A stretch of 64,000 nt of DNA, from NCBI GenBank assembly GCA_005406025.1, contig BGZK01000093.1, forward strand, positions 310,001 to 374,000, read 5' to 3'. The translations under genes and the position numbers were made by a program. Each line of letters begins with the position of its first letter. The stretch's first letter is position 1. Below the pieces are notes generated by a model. It worked only from the letters and a program-made list of their open reading frames with translations. It did no database searches and had not been told where the DNA came from. Below are positions 1 to 12,430 of the stretch, one piece after another. Source of the DNA: Eumeta japonica. Taxonomy: Eukaryota > Arthropoda > Insecta > Lepidoptera > Psychidae.

Positions 1-1600
1 TATATTAAAAAAAATAGTAATAAAGTTTCACAAATAAATGCAAGGAAATTCGTAAAATATATTTATAAATTTTTCAGATGCTCACAATTTTAATTTGCTA
101 ATAATAACAATCAAATATTCTGTCTACATAAGTATGTATGTGGATTTTAATACAATAAATGTCTACTATTCAAACATATGTATATTCGTGCCTCATTATA
201 AAGAAAACTTTAACTTCACTTCTTGAAAGAAGAAGTCAAAATTAAAATAATTTTTTAGATATGTTTTAATATCTAAATTTTCATTTTGAAGTACCAAGTG
301 GAAAATGACTAAAATAATTTTAAAATTTTGCCAAATTAGAAATCGACTTATTTTACATAATAAGGCCGCCGATCAAAATTCAAAAAGGGGATAGATAAAA
401 ATTCGTATTGAAATTATAAACCTGAAAGTTACGCGCATATGTACATCCATACGCACATCCCACGAACGACAGTTAAGTTAAAGTTTGCAATAACAGACAA
501 AAATTATATGGAGCATTATCGTCGACATGTAATTAAAGTTACAACCAGTCCGGTTACAACAATGAAAGTTACAGATGATGAAATGATTACGTATGTCCGC
601 AACTGGAGCACTAAACAGACGCTATTTCGTATGAGACTACTGCTGTTCAGATGGCGATCCAAAATCTATTAATCAAACAATTGATATAGTGGGTCAAAAA
701 AATCGATGTTTAACTATATGAGCTATAAAATCCATCGGTCAAGCGGTGTCTAATTCATTAAAATCAAAATATTTTCCTTTATTTCAGTAAGAAAGCAACG
801 ATAACATTATATGAAAATGACAATTTTTCACTTAATTATACGGCGATAGTGCGGTTTATTGTATGGGTACTACCGGATAAAATAGCATATTTAAAAAAAA
901 ATAAGCCCGCGAAGAGAGTCTTTACAAGCTGATAAAGATATAAATAATGAAACTCTTATTAGGAATGATATACTAAAATTAAAAAGCAACAAATAACATG
1001 TCTATCTGTGGCTGATGCTTAGACGGCGATATAGATATAGCTTATCAAAAAATATATGTATATCGAATACAATTGACTATAGATAAATATATTTAATGAT
1101 TTGGTTTCTTCATTGTTATCTGTATAAAATTTTTAAAAGTTTTAATAAATTTTTGAGAAATCGATCTTTCGGATTTATTTTATACTGTTAATCGATTGTT
1201 TAGACTTCAATTCGAATCTATTCAAAACTCGATCTTTTTTAGAAAGTATGATCACCTCCAGTCTAGAGTCAAATTTTCGCCGGTCTCACATTTTAAAATT
1301 AAAAAGAAGCAGCTAATTTACATAAGTCGTTTGATCTACTTGTCTTGATTCCAAGAATATAATAAGGTAAACGCCCTTTCTCCTTTATTTTTCTCTTATT
1401 TGGTTTACGTCTTGAAGAAAAGGAGGCGATAAGAAAGCCATGTAAAGTCAGGCATTTCAGTGAATATTGCACCACAAAAATTAACTTGAAATGTTCAGGA
1501 ATCAAAACAATCTACTATGTGAAAGACGTAAATAGTAGATATATGCGTATCGATTCTATTGTGTGAAAAATAATAACTATTTAATTTGTGAAAGTCGTTA
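1..1600. other. AT-rich DNA, no gene recognised
   Basis: Both strands are dense in stops and poly-A/T runs. A 77-codon plus-strand frame at 439..672 has no splice context, no family motif and ordinary AT-rich composition, so I do not call it a gene. Confidence 0.5.
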
Positions 1601-1604
1601 TATT

Positions 1605-1730
1605 TACTGGAGGTTACTCCTTAAGAATCGATTTTAGTATTTATCCGGTGCTTCGCAAATAAGATGGGGAGCGAAATAGAGTGTTAATAAAAAGTTACGT
1701 CGGTGTTACGTTGCCCTCCAGGAAACATAT
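1605..1730 (+). mobile_element. Element X copy C, 5' end fragment
   Basis: The segment opens with GGAGGTTACTCCTTAAG (1609..1625), then ATCGATTTT and CCGGTGC. This is the same order of words as the left end of element X copy A at 14274 and, reversed, copy B near 58840. The shared stretch GAGCGAAAT (about 1670) also occurs in copy B. No right end is visible, so this is a truncated copy or a solo end. Confidence 0.45.
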
Positions 1731-2139
1731 TTGCGGATCTTATATTGAACGCATGTATTTTTCTTCCATTACTGATTCATAGAAGTTTTCTTTGTAACGT
1801 AGATAAGTTAAATTTGCGTTAAAAATTATTGCTCTTGTAATCAACCATTTGATGTGAGGTTTTGGAGTTTTTTAAGTAAATTTAAAAAAGTATATATACA
1901 CTTTTGGTATTAAAAGAGTTGCTTTGTATGTGCTGTATTTCATATATTCGCGTTTATTTATTTCATACATACTTTTTTAATACGACGTAATCCGACACAT
2001 TTCAGTTTCAGGCTATATGAAACTACGATTCAAAGACGGTATCAGAAAATAATTTATTTCAATCACACATTTGTTTCGTTCGGAACTCAATAGATCGGTC
2101 CCAATTAACATCTCCGTCGAATCACTCTTCGTATGCTTA

Positions 2140-2330
2140 TCGGATTATGATGCACTGAAAGCCCTTTTATTACAAGCGTCGGTACAGCGCAGGCGAAGAG
2201 CACACGACGCCGAGGAGGGCCCGGCAGACAATGGGGCGTCCCCGCGGCCCGCGCCGGCCCGCGCCGGACCGCGCTAATGTATGCGGCGACGGCGTCGGCG
2301 ACAGCGGCCGCGGTGCCACAACATAAACAT
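2140..2330. promoter_or_regulatory. G+C-rich island 1, candidate regulatory block
   Basis: A CpG-rich block sits in otherwise A+T-rich sequence. It contains homeodomain-like words (TTTTATTAC, CTAATTTAT) and a forkhead-like ATAAACA at its edges. The 13-mer GCTAATGTATGCG at 2273..2285 recurs exactly in island 4 at 23715..23727. Short frames on both strands follow from the low stop frequency of G+C-rich DNA and are not called genes. A regulatory role is inferred from composition and motifs only. Confidence 0.35.
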
Positions 2331-2339
2331 TTCAACGCA

Positions 2340-4040
2340 TCTAATTTATCGTTGTGTTGCGTTCACTCGTCGTCCGCAAAAAAAAGATCTGTTTAAAGGG
2401 CGGTCGCAAGGATAACGGTTATAAATCTATGGATAGATATATCATTATTCAGTTTATCATGTATTTATTTATTATTAAATCACGTCTGTTTCCCAAAATT
2501 AAAGGCGGAGTATACAGATCTCAACCTGTCGTCAAAAATTTCATATATACTTCCGATTATTTAATTTTTAAAATTTCTTCCTCTCTCAACATTCTATAAG
2601 AAAAATCTATCTATTTGTCTGTATTTACAAAACTAACAGCTCTTTGTAGTGCACAGAAGAAACACGTACAATTTATAAGTATACTGAGCTTGAGTTGTTG
2701 TAGATGTTAATGTGAAGGTTAATATTGCAGATGTAGTTTGGCCGTTCGTCATAGAATGGATAGTGTATAGACTGCATATGTGTATATTCTATATATATCC
2801 ACAGACTTCTGACATCTGTACACAAGTGTTAATAGTCTAATGCGATATTTCATTAGTAAAAATTGATGCATATGAACGACCTTGTGGTTTGGGCTTTTAC
2901 TAGGATGTCTTGGAGATTAAACCAGCACACTGCATCTTAAGATATGTTGTTAATTGTATAACAAGAGTGTTAAACGGTTTTTTGTATTCAATTAAGGAAA
3001 ATTACTAATTTCTCCTAAAATATTTTAATTTCTGTAGTTATTTAACTAACTTTAGTTCCTGTATGACATTATCAAATTTTCAAATATATAAGCCAATTGC
3101 ATTTATTACGAATACATTTTTTCATAATTAGCTATAGGAATATTGATTGAAGGGAATGTGGTTTAAAAAAAAAGTATATTAGTAGTAGAGTAGATAAAGG
3201 TATATTAAGGTAGTTTGGCTACCTGAAAATAATGAAAGAAAGTAGGAGGACGAAAGAAAACTACAAAGTAAATATGTGTGATGGTAGGGTCGGCAAGGGA
3301 GATCCTAAAAAAATGCATATAGAACATACCGATTATATACTAAAGAAGGGGCAAATTAATGTCAATCCAACGATCATCAATCTGTGGTGTCTGCCATAAC
3401 TCTTCTGTGAAATAAGCATGAGCTTATAAATAAATAGATCACTTTTTAAATACGATTTAAAAAGAATACGCAAAATCGAATAACACGTTAACACCGTTAA
3501 ATATTTACGGGGGTGTTTCATAATTTTGTAGTCGTCGCTAACGAACAGCGCCTTAAAGGAGATTGAACATGAGCAGGATGACTCAGTGGAGGAAATTTAA
3601 ATATTATAATATGTAAACTAGATGTACGTCCGAACGAGCCGTGTCTCGTCACCCCACAATTAGTGACGTTTATTGGAACAATATTGTACTACAAGGCAGC
3701 TTTCGGGCGCCGTATGTAGCTCTGATTCGGCTATAAGTTTTAAACCGTATTAAAATAAAATAAAATCAAAATCTCCGTATGTGATTTAAATTAAAAATAA
3801 TGGTCTTCATTCATTACAAATTTGCGTCATCTCTTTCTAAGTATGTTTATGTTATGATTTTCGAGTTGATCACGGGACACACTAAACGCGTATCGATGTT
3901 TCCTTGAAGGATATGCAGCGTCTACTTTTTAAAATATATAATAACAATATACAATAGTGATTCTAGTTTTTTTGTGCCTGTGTTTTTTTAGGGATAACCT
4001 TTGAGACGAAGATTATAGATAGAAACTAGACAAACATCGA
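2340..4040. other. AT-rich DNA, no gene recognised
   Basis: I see no sustained open frame and no recognised repeat apart from scattered A/T runs. A short acidic frame near 3550..3596 has no context that would make it a gene. Confidence 0.45.
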
Positions 4041-4348
4041 AATAATAAACAATGATCAAAATATTTTTTAGAGTTCTCCTAACTAAAATGAAATTAAAAA
4101 TATTAGGCTACTTAAAAGTCAATGAAATTTACGATAATGGAATGTAGTTACAATTATTGTTATTTTTGGAGTCCGTGTTCATTCCTAGGTATATTGTAGT
4201 GTTGGCTCACACCGACTCCCATAATAATAATAATTGTAACTACATTATATTATCGAAATAATTTGATTCAATTTAAATTAGTTTAATATTTCTCATTTCA
4301 TTTTACTTAGGAGAACTCTAAAAAATATTTAGATCATTGTTTGTTATT
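4041..4348. mobile_element. Foldback (MITE-like) element, 308 bp
   Basis: The left arm 4041..4173 and right arm 4214..4348 are inverted copies of each other around a loop of about 40 bp. The outer 64 bp are nearly identical; both arms contain AGAGTTCTCCTAA and AACAATGATC. The inner parts share ATGTAGTTACAATTATT. The arms occupy nearly the whole element, as in foldback or MITE DNA transposons, and there is no coding capacity. I could not identify a clear target-site duplication. Confidence 0.75.
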
Positions 4349-4619
4349 CATAGGTATGTGTTGAGTTAAATTTGAAGTGGGTGGGTACCTACCTACCTTC
4401 TTGCGTGGGGAACACATAGATCGTACCTACATATTGATGAGTAGAAAAAGTAAGTTGATTATTAAGTTGTAGAAGAATACGCAATAATTTTTTTAGTATT
4501 TAGTGCCTATTAAGTAGTTTTGAAATAGTTTTTGTTTTGAAGCCGGTTTTTTTGTTAAAATGTTTGTTTATTTTTTGATTTTTAGTGAATCTGAAGTATA
4601 CTAACTAATTTGTCTGAAT

Positions 4620-5178
4620 TTGGGTAGACCTACTAAATATGCTGCTCATAGAACGCACCCTTACTGTAAGCCGTTAAGGATTTCTATTGATCATCATATT
4701 CGACTACGATAATTACTTGACCGTAACGACCTTACGGTAGGTGACTCAAATATCCGGATAGCCTATAAAAGATTCGGCCGAGTATCGTTAATTTGCTCCT
4801 AAGAATTGAAGAGTTCCGTTACTTTGTCACGGATCTCATAAACAGAACCTAAACAAACTCTCATCAAACTACCCTTGAAGTACACCTTTTCCAATAAAAA
4901 AAATAATCATCGAAATCAGTGGGCGTGATATTGAGTTATTCGTCCATTTGTCGCGCACATTCTTAATGCAAATTTAAGGCTTATATGGTTTTCTCATGGA
5001 TGCTATTATAAAAACTGGACCAAATTGAAATGGGATTACACGAGAAGCCCAGATTTCAAATAAAAAAAATCATCGAAATCGGTTTAGTCAGTCGAAAGTT
5101 CTGAGGTAATAAACATAAAAAAAAATAGAGTCGAATTGGGAACTTTCTCATTTTTTTGAAATCGGTTAAAAAAATAGC
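4620..5178 (+). mobile_element. LINE 3'-end remnant (lepidopteran type)
   Basis: The sequence reads through phrases I recognise from a lepidopteran non-LTR retrotransposon 3' region: GATTCGGCCGAGTATCGTTA, CTACCCTTGAAGTACACCTT, AATCATCGAAATCGG, and near the end GTCGAATTGGGAACTTTCTC followed by TTTTTTTGAAATCGGTTAAAAA. No reverse-transcriptase frame survives, so only the 3' part was inserted or kept. Family assignment (RTE or CR1-like) is uncertain. Confidence 0.6.
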
Positions 5179-5469
5179 ACTTTATGATATAGACACATGA
5201 TATAGACATAAATAAACATAATTGTTTACATGTCTGTGAGTCACGGCCGATTTGAGCCGAAAGTGCACTTCGAATATCATTATTGGGGATGAAGCCCAAT
5301 AATGTCTTTTTTAGTATGCGATCGATCTTTATATCATTTAAAACAATTGAAATTAACATTTAAGCGATTTAACAAGATTTCTATTTTCGTCTCTGGAAAA
5401 ACGATGAAAATATATTTATTGATGGAATATGCAAGCCGAATAAATATTTTATGCTCATGATTTTTAATT

Positions 5470-6060
5470 TCCCGCTAAGAAAATTGAAAATTTTCGGGGA
5501 AGTTATTGGTTTCATCCCATTTTGGAAAAATCGAGTTCTCATCAGATCTCGACGTTCTGAGGGTCTAGGAAGCTTCCTTGATCATCCCTGAGATGATGTT
5601 CTTATGCCTGTGTAGATGTGTGTGTGTGAGCGTGTGTGTGTATGTTTGGATGTATGTAAACCTCTTGTAACTTTTAAACAGCTTAACTGAATCGAGCCCA
5701 CTAAACGGCGTTCCAAAGAATTTCACCAAACTTAGATTTTCTGAAAGTTTGGGTCGATTTGGACCGGTAGATTTTGAGCAATTTTCATAAAACTAAGAAA
5801 AAAATTTTTTTTTAAGTGTTTTTTTCAAAATAACTTTAAAATAGCTTGACCCATAAATTCCAAAATCTAATCAGATTTTAATCTATTAAAAACACGTCGA
5901 TTGCCGCAAATCGGGTCAAAATCGGTTGATTCGTTTGTGAGAAATCGTTGTCGAAAGAAATCGAAACTGACGTTTTTTTGAAATAACTTCGAAACGGATA
6001 AAATTGGCGGGAAGTTGCAGTTGGACTTTGGGGTTAATTTTTTTTTTTTTGTAATATTTA
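5470..6060 (+). repeat. Lepidopteran dispersed repeat with GT microsatellite
   Basis: It begins with a small hairpin (CCCGCTAAGAAAATTGAAAA...TTTTCGGGG) and passes through GGTCTAGGAAGCTTCCTTG. A (GT)n tract lies at about 5614..5645. It ends with AAACACGTCGATTGCCGCAA, GGTCAAAATCGGTTGATTCG and TTGAAATAACTTCGAAACGG. These phrases are typical of a multicopy lepidopteran repeat. No coding potential is visible. Confidence 0.55.
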
Positions 6061-6426
6061 TAAAACATTTTATATCTATCAAATAATTAAATTTTATGAT
6101 TCGTTTAGCATTTGCTCGTGGTTTGTGACAATTATAAGTATATTGATATATCTATAAAGCTGTAAAGGATCTACATCGTGCTAATATCTATAAATTAAAG
6201 ACATATGAAAAAAAATTTTTCGGTGACCCTTAGAATCGAAAATAAAAAAAACATTTTATATATTATTTTTTGGATTCATTGTTTATTTTTGTGCTTATTT
6301 GTTATATGCATCACGTGATACGGCTTAATGGATTTGCATGCGGACTTCACTAATGGGTTAAAGGAATCTCCGGTCAGGTTAAGCTTTTGAAATTATTGAT
6401 TTTACTGGTATTTACCACGCCATCAG

Positions 6427-6793
6427 TCAAATCGGAACCGTTCCCGATAGAAGTACTGAAATTGCAAGCGAGACGGCTCTTAAGCACAAGAGTCGACACC
6501 CGATATCTAAATCGAGAACGAGAGGGATATCAAGTGCGGGATTAAAATTAGAAGCAAGAGCGTGATCTGTGTTGAAATGAAGAGCTCTATTCAAAGCAGA
6601 ATTGAGTTCGGGAACTAGAATCAAGAGCTACTTAGATCGAGATCGGGGTCGAAATCAAAAGCGGGGCCGGGATTAGAATCGAGAACGGGATAGCGCTCGG
6701 GATCTTGATTGAGAGTGTGATCGCTCGATTCATGAGATGAAGGAATTTATTCTACGGCCACGCGGGCAGCGCCGCGGGCAAAAGCTAGTAAAT
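6427..6793 (+). repeat. GARTCGGGA hexamer element, copy 1
   Basis: The block is built from irregular repeats of the type ATCGAGAACGGGATTAGAATC. It ends in ACGCGGGCAGCGCCGCGGGC followed by AAAAGCTAGTA, a tail common at the 3' end of lepidopteran retroelements. Three more copies lie on the minus strand at 21161, 45584 and 55446. A frame on the opposite strand (6427..6624) is only the translated repeat. Confidence 0.65.
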
Positions 6794-6879
6794 GTATAGT
6801 TGGTAAGGTTTTCGCCTCACCTGTTATAAAAGAGTAAAAAATCAGTTCCGATCTTGTATGTAACGTAAGTAGCGGTAAT

Positions 6880-7560
6880 ATAAGTTGATTCGTTAAGTAA
6901 CTAAGAAACTACTGAATCGATTTCAAACTAAATCCGGGAAAGCATCGACAACATCTCTACTAAAAATCATTTTTTACAGATTTTCTGAACAATGATACGT
7001 TCCACATCATTAAGAAGTATGTGGGATCATCTCAGGATCTCTATCACTAAAACAACACCTTGAATGATTTGAATCGGCTAAGCCGTTGCCGCGAAATCGG
7101 TTAAAAGAATTAAAGCAGTAGTAACTCAGTTGTATGTTTGACTCTCAATCGAAATTGGTGGTATCGAGCCCGAGCAGGTGTCGATGAATTTATTCAAACT
7201 TGAATACATCGGTTTGGTTCATACTATGTATCACTCGCTAATAGCGAAGAAAAATATCGTGAAGCTACCCCCATTTCGAGGATAAATAAAACTATCCTTA
7301 TTATGTATGAAACTTGTAACAACGTACTTGCGGTCTATGATAGACAACATGAGCTCGCTGTACGCGGGGTAAATGCTTAGATCCTCAGAACTGTTAAATG
7401 AGACCCTTCGTCGTATGAATTTTGTCCTTTGAAAGATTATCGTCGATCAATGCTTTATGGCAAAGTGTGATTTTTTATGGTATAATATCTCAAACTGACT
7501 GATGTTGGTCCAGAAATCATCTGAAGTCTTGGATTACGCCAACCGTACGACATATAATTA
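6880..7560 (+). repeat. Dispersed repeat block, probable retroelement debris
   Basis: The stretch TTTTCTGAACAATG...ATGTGGGATCATCTC at about 6978..7034 is matched, with divergence, at 20298..20353. The later part contains CTTGGATTACGCCAACCGTA and GACATAT, which I associate with a lepidopteran repeat. No intact open frame is visible. Class is undetermined. Confidence 0.4.
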
Positions 7561-7966
7561 GTTAGTTGGAATAAGTTTTTTTTATAGAAACTTTGGTTAC
7601 TTTCGCTAAAGACCCGTTATTTAAATGATCACAAGTATTTCTTTGCACGAGTTGAATAAACGACATAGATTTAAGAGCATAGTTTAAAGATATTGTATAT
7701 TATTCAATTTCATACTTTTCAAGGAAAGAAACAAAAAAAAACATGGTTAACAATAGTACAAAGAAAGAATTTTAAACGTCATAGTCACAAACAAGTTACG
7801 TGACGTTTAACCACAAACTATATTAAACAACAGGTGTTATGGTAACCCCAAGACATTGATGTGCATCACATGTGAACCATCACTGGCTATTACATATTGG
7901 AAATAATGTGGAATAGACATTACTAAAAATAAAAATTAAATAACAATGAAAAATGATGAAATTATT

Positions 7967-8013
7967 TTCTTGTAGTTATTGTACTTTTTTAAGTACAATT
8001 GTTACAAGAATGA
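7967..8013. repeat. Imperfect hairpin
   Basis: CTTGTAGTTATTGTACTT and AAGTACAATTGTTACAAG form an inverted repeat with a very short T-rich loop and few mismatches. Confidence 0.5.
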
Positions 8014-8082
8014 CGTTAAGAAAATTGTATATTAAAAGTTTCTTAAAAGGAACCCGAGGAAGGTACAAGATAAGATACATAT

Positions 8083-8650
8083 TTAGGGTTCCGTACCTCA
8101 CAAAGAAAATGGAACCCTTATAGGAACGCTTTGTTGGCCATCCGTCCGTCCATCCGTCCGTCCGTCCGTATGTCTGTCTGTCAAAACCCTTTATCTCGGG
8201 AACGCGTGGAGGTATCTAGTTGAAATTAAAGCCATATATTCAAGTCTTTAGTCCCTTGAAGTTGTGAAAATATCAAACTTTTATGTTAACATGAAAAAAG
8301 ATACAGCAACTTATGCCGCAAAAAAGCGTACATTTCGACACTCTCGAAGAAACAAAAATTTATAAGGTATTTTACGTTGACCTAGAACTATGAAATTTGG
8401 CGAGTAATACCGTTTTATACTACAAGTGTAGGAAAAAAATCTGGAAATCATACATTTTTAAATAATCATAAACAATATAGTCTTTAATTTTTAAAGTAGG
8501 TAATCAATCACCGAGGTTAAACAACGGTATGCGCGGTCATAATTGTATGGGTAACCAAATATTTTATAGAATTTTTATAACATGTAGCTGCAAATTTGTA
8601 CAGAACCCTCGGTGGGAGAGTTCGACTTACACTTATCCGGTTTTATTTAT
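8083..8650 (+). mobile_element. AGGGTTCCGTACCTC-type lepidopteran repeat, near full length
   Basis: It opens with TAGGGTTCCGTACCTCAC, followed by a CCGT/TGTC tetranucleotide run (8141..8182), AACGCGTGGAGGTATCTAG, and GCGTACATTTCGACACTCTC. It closes with GTACAGAACCCTCGGTGGGA and TCCGGTTTT. This order matches a non-autonomous repeat common across Lepidoptera and often associated with microsatellites. The run of four-base units is internal to the repeat, not an independent expansion. Confidence 0.7.
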
Positions 8651-8999
8651 TTATGTAATAGAGAAAATCTTACATTTATATATATTTTAAATTTTATTAA
8701 GATCATTTACACATTTGCATATGTTCGTGTTTGTAGTTTCAATTGATAGGATATGCAAATGTTAAGTGATATCAATTAATTATTCGTCATTAAACAAACA
8801 TATAACTGATTTAAGGTATTTGGTTACCGACATGAGTGCTTTTGCGCACATTATTTCTCTCTCTCTATAAATCTTTCTCTTTCTCGCTACATCACATCCG
8901 TGGAGAAATCATCGGCGTTTTCTTACACATATTTTGAGCGCTGGTGCGCCTCGTGGCCGATAATATGGAACTTTTATTCTTCAAAATATCTTTCAGGTC

Positions 9000-9300
9000 C
9001 TATTCTAATGTAATGACATTTAGCGAACAACGCAGCGGGCTGGAAGCTTCCGTACGACGTGACCGCGCTACGTCGTAATGCCCACGTACTTCGGTATTTT
9101 CCCAGCGCTATTCAAATATCCGTGTCCTTCGCTGATGAATTTAGTTTCAGCGTTAAGTTAGATGGAATTTGGAATCACGCAAATGTTCGCTTTCAAATAT
9201 TCAACGGGAGCGCTATTGCCTCAGCGATCAAGGGCATGGGCTTCGGACTAGGAGGTGCCGGGTTCTATCGAATCGGGAAAATTGTCCGTTAAGGTTTTTT
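9000..9300. other. Moderately G+C-rich block, unassigned
   Basis: Composition is clearly less A+T-rich than its surroundings. Overlapping plus-strand frames of 77 and 68 codons (9059..9292, 9169..9375) stay open, but neither has a recognisable motif or splice context. It could be a regulatory block or part of an old repeat. Confidence 0.3.
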
Positions 9301-9504
9301 CTGACTCAAATTAAGCTACACGCTTCGTGTCTCAGAAAACACGCTTCACAATTCTATCTTGGTATTGTTAAGTAATTTATCTAAGGCATCTAAGACAGAG
9401 AATTCTTATTTAGTCGGCGAATTTAGAAAGAAACTTATATATATTTTTTGAATACAAGTCTCAGGAATGAAGTCCATATTGTCCGTAAATCGTAAATAGA
9501 TTTT

Positions 9505-9612
9505 TAACCTGTTAGCCTGCGCTTGACTATGGACGGACTAACCGATGAGTTTAGTCTAAAATTAAATTAAAACCACTCGCTGTGTGCTCAAAGAGCACAC
9601 TAAGCCGCCGAT
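9505..9612 (+). mobile_element. tRNA-derived SINE family S1, copy 1 (partial)
   Basis: The segment CCGATGAGTTTAGTCT, AAATTAAA, CCACTCGCTGTGTGCTC, AGAGCACACTAAGCCG aligns word for word with copies at 17174 and 22640. The shared 3' body reads roughly GATGAGTT-ACTTAAGTCC-AATTAAACCACTCGT-GAGCACAYTA. The tRNA-like head of this copy is poorly preserved. Confidence 0.55.
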
Positions 9613-9614
9613 CC

Positions 9615-10185
9615 TGAACGTAACTACCTTATTGGTGACTTATTGGTGTCTTACGGTTAAAGTCCTTCAACTTGAAATGAATATTTTCGTATGGTGCATA
9701 GCGGTGAGGTAATTAAAACCTGGTACAAGACAAACATTTAAGATCTTATTGTTGCATGTAGTATCTATTTCGTGGTATTGGCTGGATCACAACACGACTA
9801 AAATATTATTTATTAGGTATTGCATAGTGTCGTTATTGTTAAGCCAGTGTGCTAATAAATGTTTTCCTGTTTGTTACAAATATACAAAATTTATGAATAA
9901 CATACCATTCATTCATTCCTGATAAGGCTAGCGACGTGAATATATTACTTGTTATCTATTTAGTAATAATATTCATATTTTCAATACAATTCAAACAGGT
10001 CTGAACGGCCACATGTATTGAATATTGTTTGAAAAGTAATTTTTTTTTGTTCGTATTTATTTTGAAATAACCAAATAAATGTATCAATTTCTGAAACATG
10101 TTGGAATTAATTTTACAAGTTTTATTTTTTGTTTTAATTTTATTACGAGGTAATTAAAAATATTATTGTATAGATAAGAAATAAA
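9615..10185. other. AT-rich DNA, nothing recognised
   Basis: No sustained frame or repeat is seen beyond a short CATT run near 9908. Confidence 0.45.
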
Positions 10186-10189
10186 ATCT

Positions 10190-10470
10190 CACCCCTCTCC
10201 CCTGCCCCTACACATCCACGACATATGATCTGCGGTCGCAGCAAGGCTGATTTAGGTAGTACACTCAAAAGTTCTCGTGAACTTTCTCGATACACGGCAA
10301 ATGTCCTTTACGATCCCGCGGGGTTCAAGTCGTCGATAGCCGGTTCGCGATCTACAAATAATTTAAGATAGACTAGACGACTCTCGCCTGCGCCGTGTAG
10401 GGGGTTCAAACTCATATCTCCTGCGTATGGCAGGCGGGGTTTCAGCCGCTGTCGTCACGACTTGATATTG
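10190..10470. other. G+C-rich block with short inverted repeat
   Basis: The block contains CGCCTGC...GCAGGCG arms (about 10386 and 10430) around GGGGGTTCAAACTC, which resembles an RNA polymerase III B box. A tRNA or SINE fold cannot be completed, so the block is left unassigned. Confidence 0.3.
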
Positions 10471-10474
10471 AGAT

Positions 10475-11815
10475 TTGAACGAATGAAAAGTTGTTATTCT
10501 ACAGATTTGGAATACTTACGTGTTTTTTCTTAGTACAGGAGTTTAAAATATTGGAGATTTGCGATAAAAATATGGGCTTATTAGTTTATTTATTTTTCTT
10601 TTATGATAACAGTTAAAGCTCTCTTTATAATGTAATAAAGGTGAAATGTAAATGTCTCATGATTACTCCAGTTTATAGATCTCATGCAAATTGTAATAGT
10701 GCAAGTCAGGCTTAGTTATCGAGTATTCCTTACAATATTAATAATATGCAGATACATGCAAATGTACACGATCGTATTATAGAAATTATGATTCAAGAGG
10801 AGGTAATGTCATGATCAGATTAATTTATTTTCTTTGGGCCTTATTTTTATTAAAGTACATGTAATTAATTCATTATTATTTTCTTACAGTACATGTAAAG
10901 AATAAAACATATGTCATCTTTTTTGTTATTGAAAATAAATGTGAGCAAGGAAAGGCGAAACAAGTCAATAACGGCAGTAATAGCTGATAAGCATGGTTGT
11001 GACATACGGACATATACTAACGTTTCATCACAAGGGATCCTTTTGAAAGCTGCACGCCAAATTACAGTCTACTGATCACGCGTCGTATTCGTCTCGTTGA
11101 AATCGTAAATGTCGCGAAATTTAAAACTAAAATTAAAGAAAAATTTGTTTTTTTTTTTCATTTTTTTGTTTGAATGAGCGTTGAGGCCTGCACTTTTGGA
11201 TTTTCCAAATTTTTAAATATTACACTTCAGCCAATAAAAACAATGACACCACCGAATAGGGTCAAACAGTGCTTTCTAAACAGAAGTAACAAAAACATAC
11301 ATTCGTTTTAGTCTGAATTCTTCTTTCATTTAAGAACTTAATTGATACCACAGAGTATACTTCTAACTAAAACATACTTCTTTAAGTGCAATAGGGATGA
11401 TGTTAATTATGGAAGTTGCCCACGGACGACGCATAGGAAAAAAAACAAGGGTACCTACATGAAGTTAACCGTTAATGTCGGAAGTAGCTTGCACTGGAAA
11501 TGTTCACTCATCATGGACGCATTATAGCGTAACACTATAGTAGATAGCGGTCGTGTGGGGTTAAAACTCAATTCGCGAGTATTTCATATCAAATTGAAAC
11601 GAATTGTCGAATGATAGTTTTATATAATAGAAGACGAACGAGGTCATTATAAAAAAGAATTGAAAACGCAAATACTTTACAGTTCTTTTTCTAAAACCCG
11701 AATACTTGCATTTTCAGTTCTTCTATGAAAATCCAAATACAGTTGTCAATTTCTTACCGTAGGCAAATCTCTAAAACGTTATCGATATGCTTTTTAATGT
11801 CTAATTTTATCTTCC
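10475..11815. other. AT-rich DNA, no gene recognised
   Basis: Only short frames and homopolymer runs are visible. A 61-codon plus-strand frame at 11342 shows no family feature. Confidence 0.45.
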
Positions 11816-11820
11816 TGCTT

Positions 11821-11868
11821 TTACTAAATCATCGATGGATCGGCATCGATGCATCGATGATTTAGTAA
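11821..11868. repeat. Perfect 17-bp inverted repeat rich in ATCGAT
   Basis: TTACTAAATCATCGATG (11821..11837) is exactly the reverse complement of 11852..11868. The 14-bp spacer itself carries another CATCGATG, so four ATCGAT palindromes lie within 48 bp. ATCGAT is the core of insect DREF/BEAF-type boundary sites, which makes a regulatory cluster possible. It could also be a simple hairpin. Confidence 0.6.
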
Positions 11869-12149
11869 TTTCTTTAATGTACACTTCACTAAACATTATT
11901 TTAATAGTTTTGTCGGTATCTTAATATTTTACTCGTTGCGCTCTGTAAATCTGCTAAGCTGTAAAAGTTTTTTTAAACCTTAGAAAGAGGAATCACATTC
12001 GTAATTAAGATTAATATCTAAGTGCTATGTCGATTACGAGTTCGAGAATAGAAATGCGAAATGATTCTATGCTCGTATGAGATGGAGCTGTCGGGTGAAC
12101 CTTCAATCACTTCTTATGAATGTAACACAAGGCACCGACAAACCGCGTC

Positions 12150-12430
12150 TCTTTTAGGGTCCAAAAATAAAATAATGTTCGCGGCGTTCAGTGCATGCGA
12201 GTCCACCAAAACAAAAACGAATTAAAGGAGCGCCAGCGCCGCTCGTCTCATGTGGATTACCGGCCACCCACGGTAAAGCGAGTCTTAACGTTTTTCCCGT
12301 ATGCCCCATTTCTCGTTTTAACAATTGGTCTTGGGCAAAACTGCATTTGCATGGAACGCGATGCGGCCCGATAGCGGCGCGGGCGGCGGCGTCGCGTCGC
12401 CGCGCGCTCGGCTCCCTGTGATCAAAGTCA
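12150..12430. promoter_or_regulatory. G+C-rich island 2, candidate regulatory block
   Basis: An isolated G+C-rich block contains an octamer-like ATTTGCATG, a TCF-like TGATCAAAG at its right edge, AACAATTGG, and a CpG-dense run at 12365..12415. A 134-codon frame on the minus strand (12154..12558) and one on the plus strand both cross the block. Neither has conserved features, and both are best read as low-stop G+C sequence. Confidence 0.4.

Noticed and set aside
3545..3600. Short acidic frame LKEIEHEQDDSVEEI
   Set aside because: Suggestive of a transposase N-terminus or a gene end, but only 15 codons long with no supporting sequence on either side.
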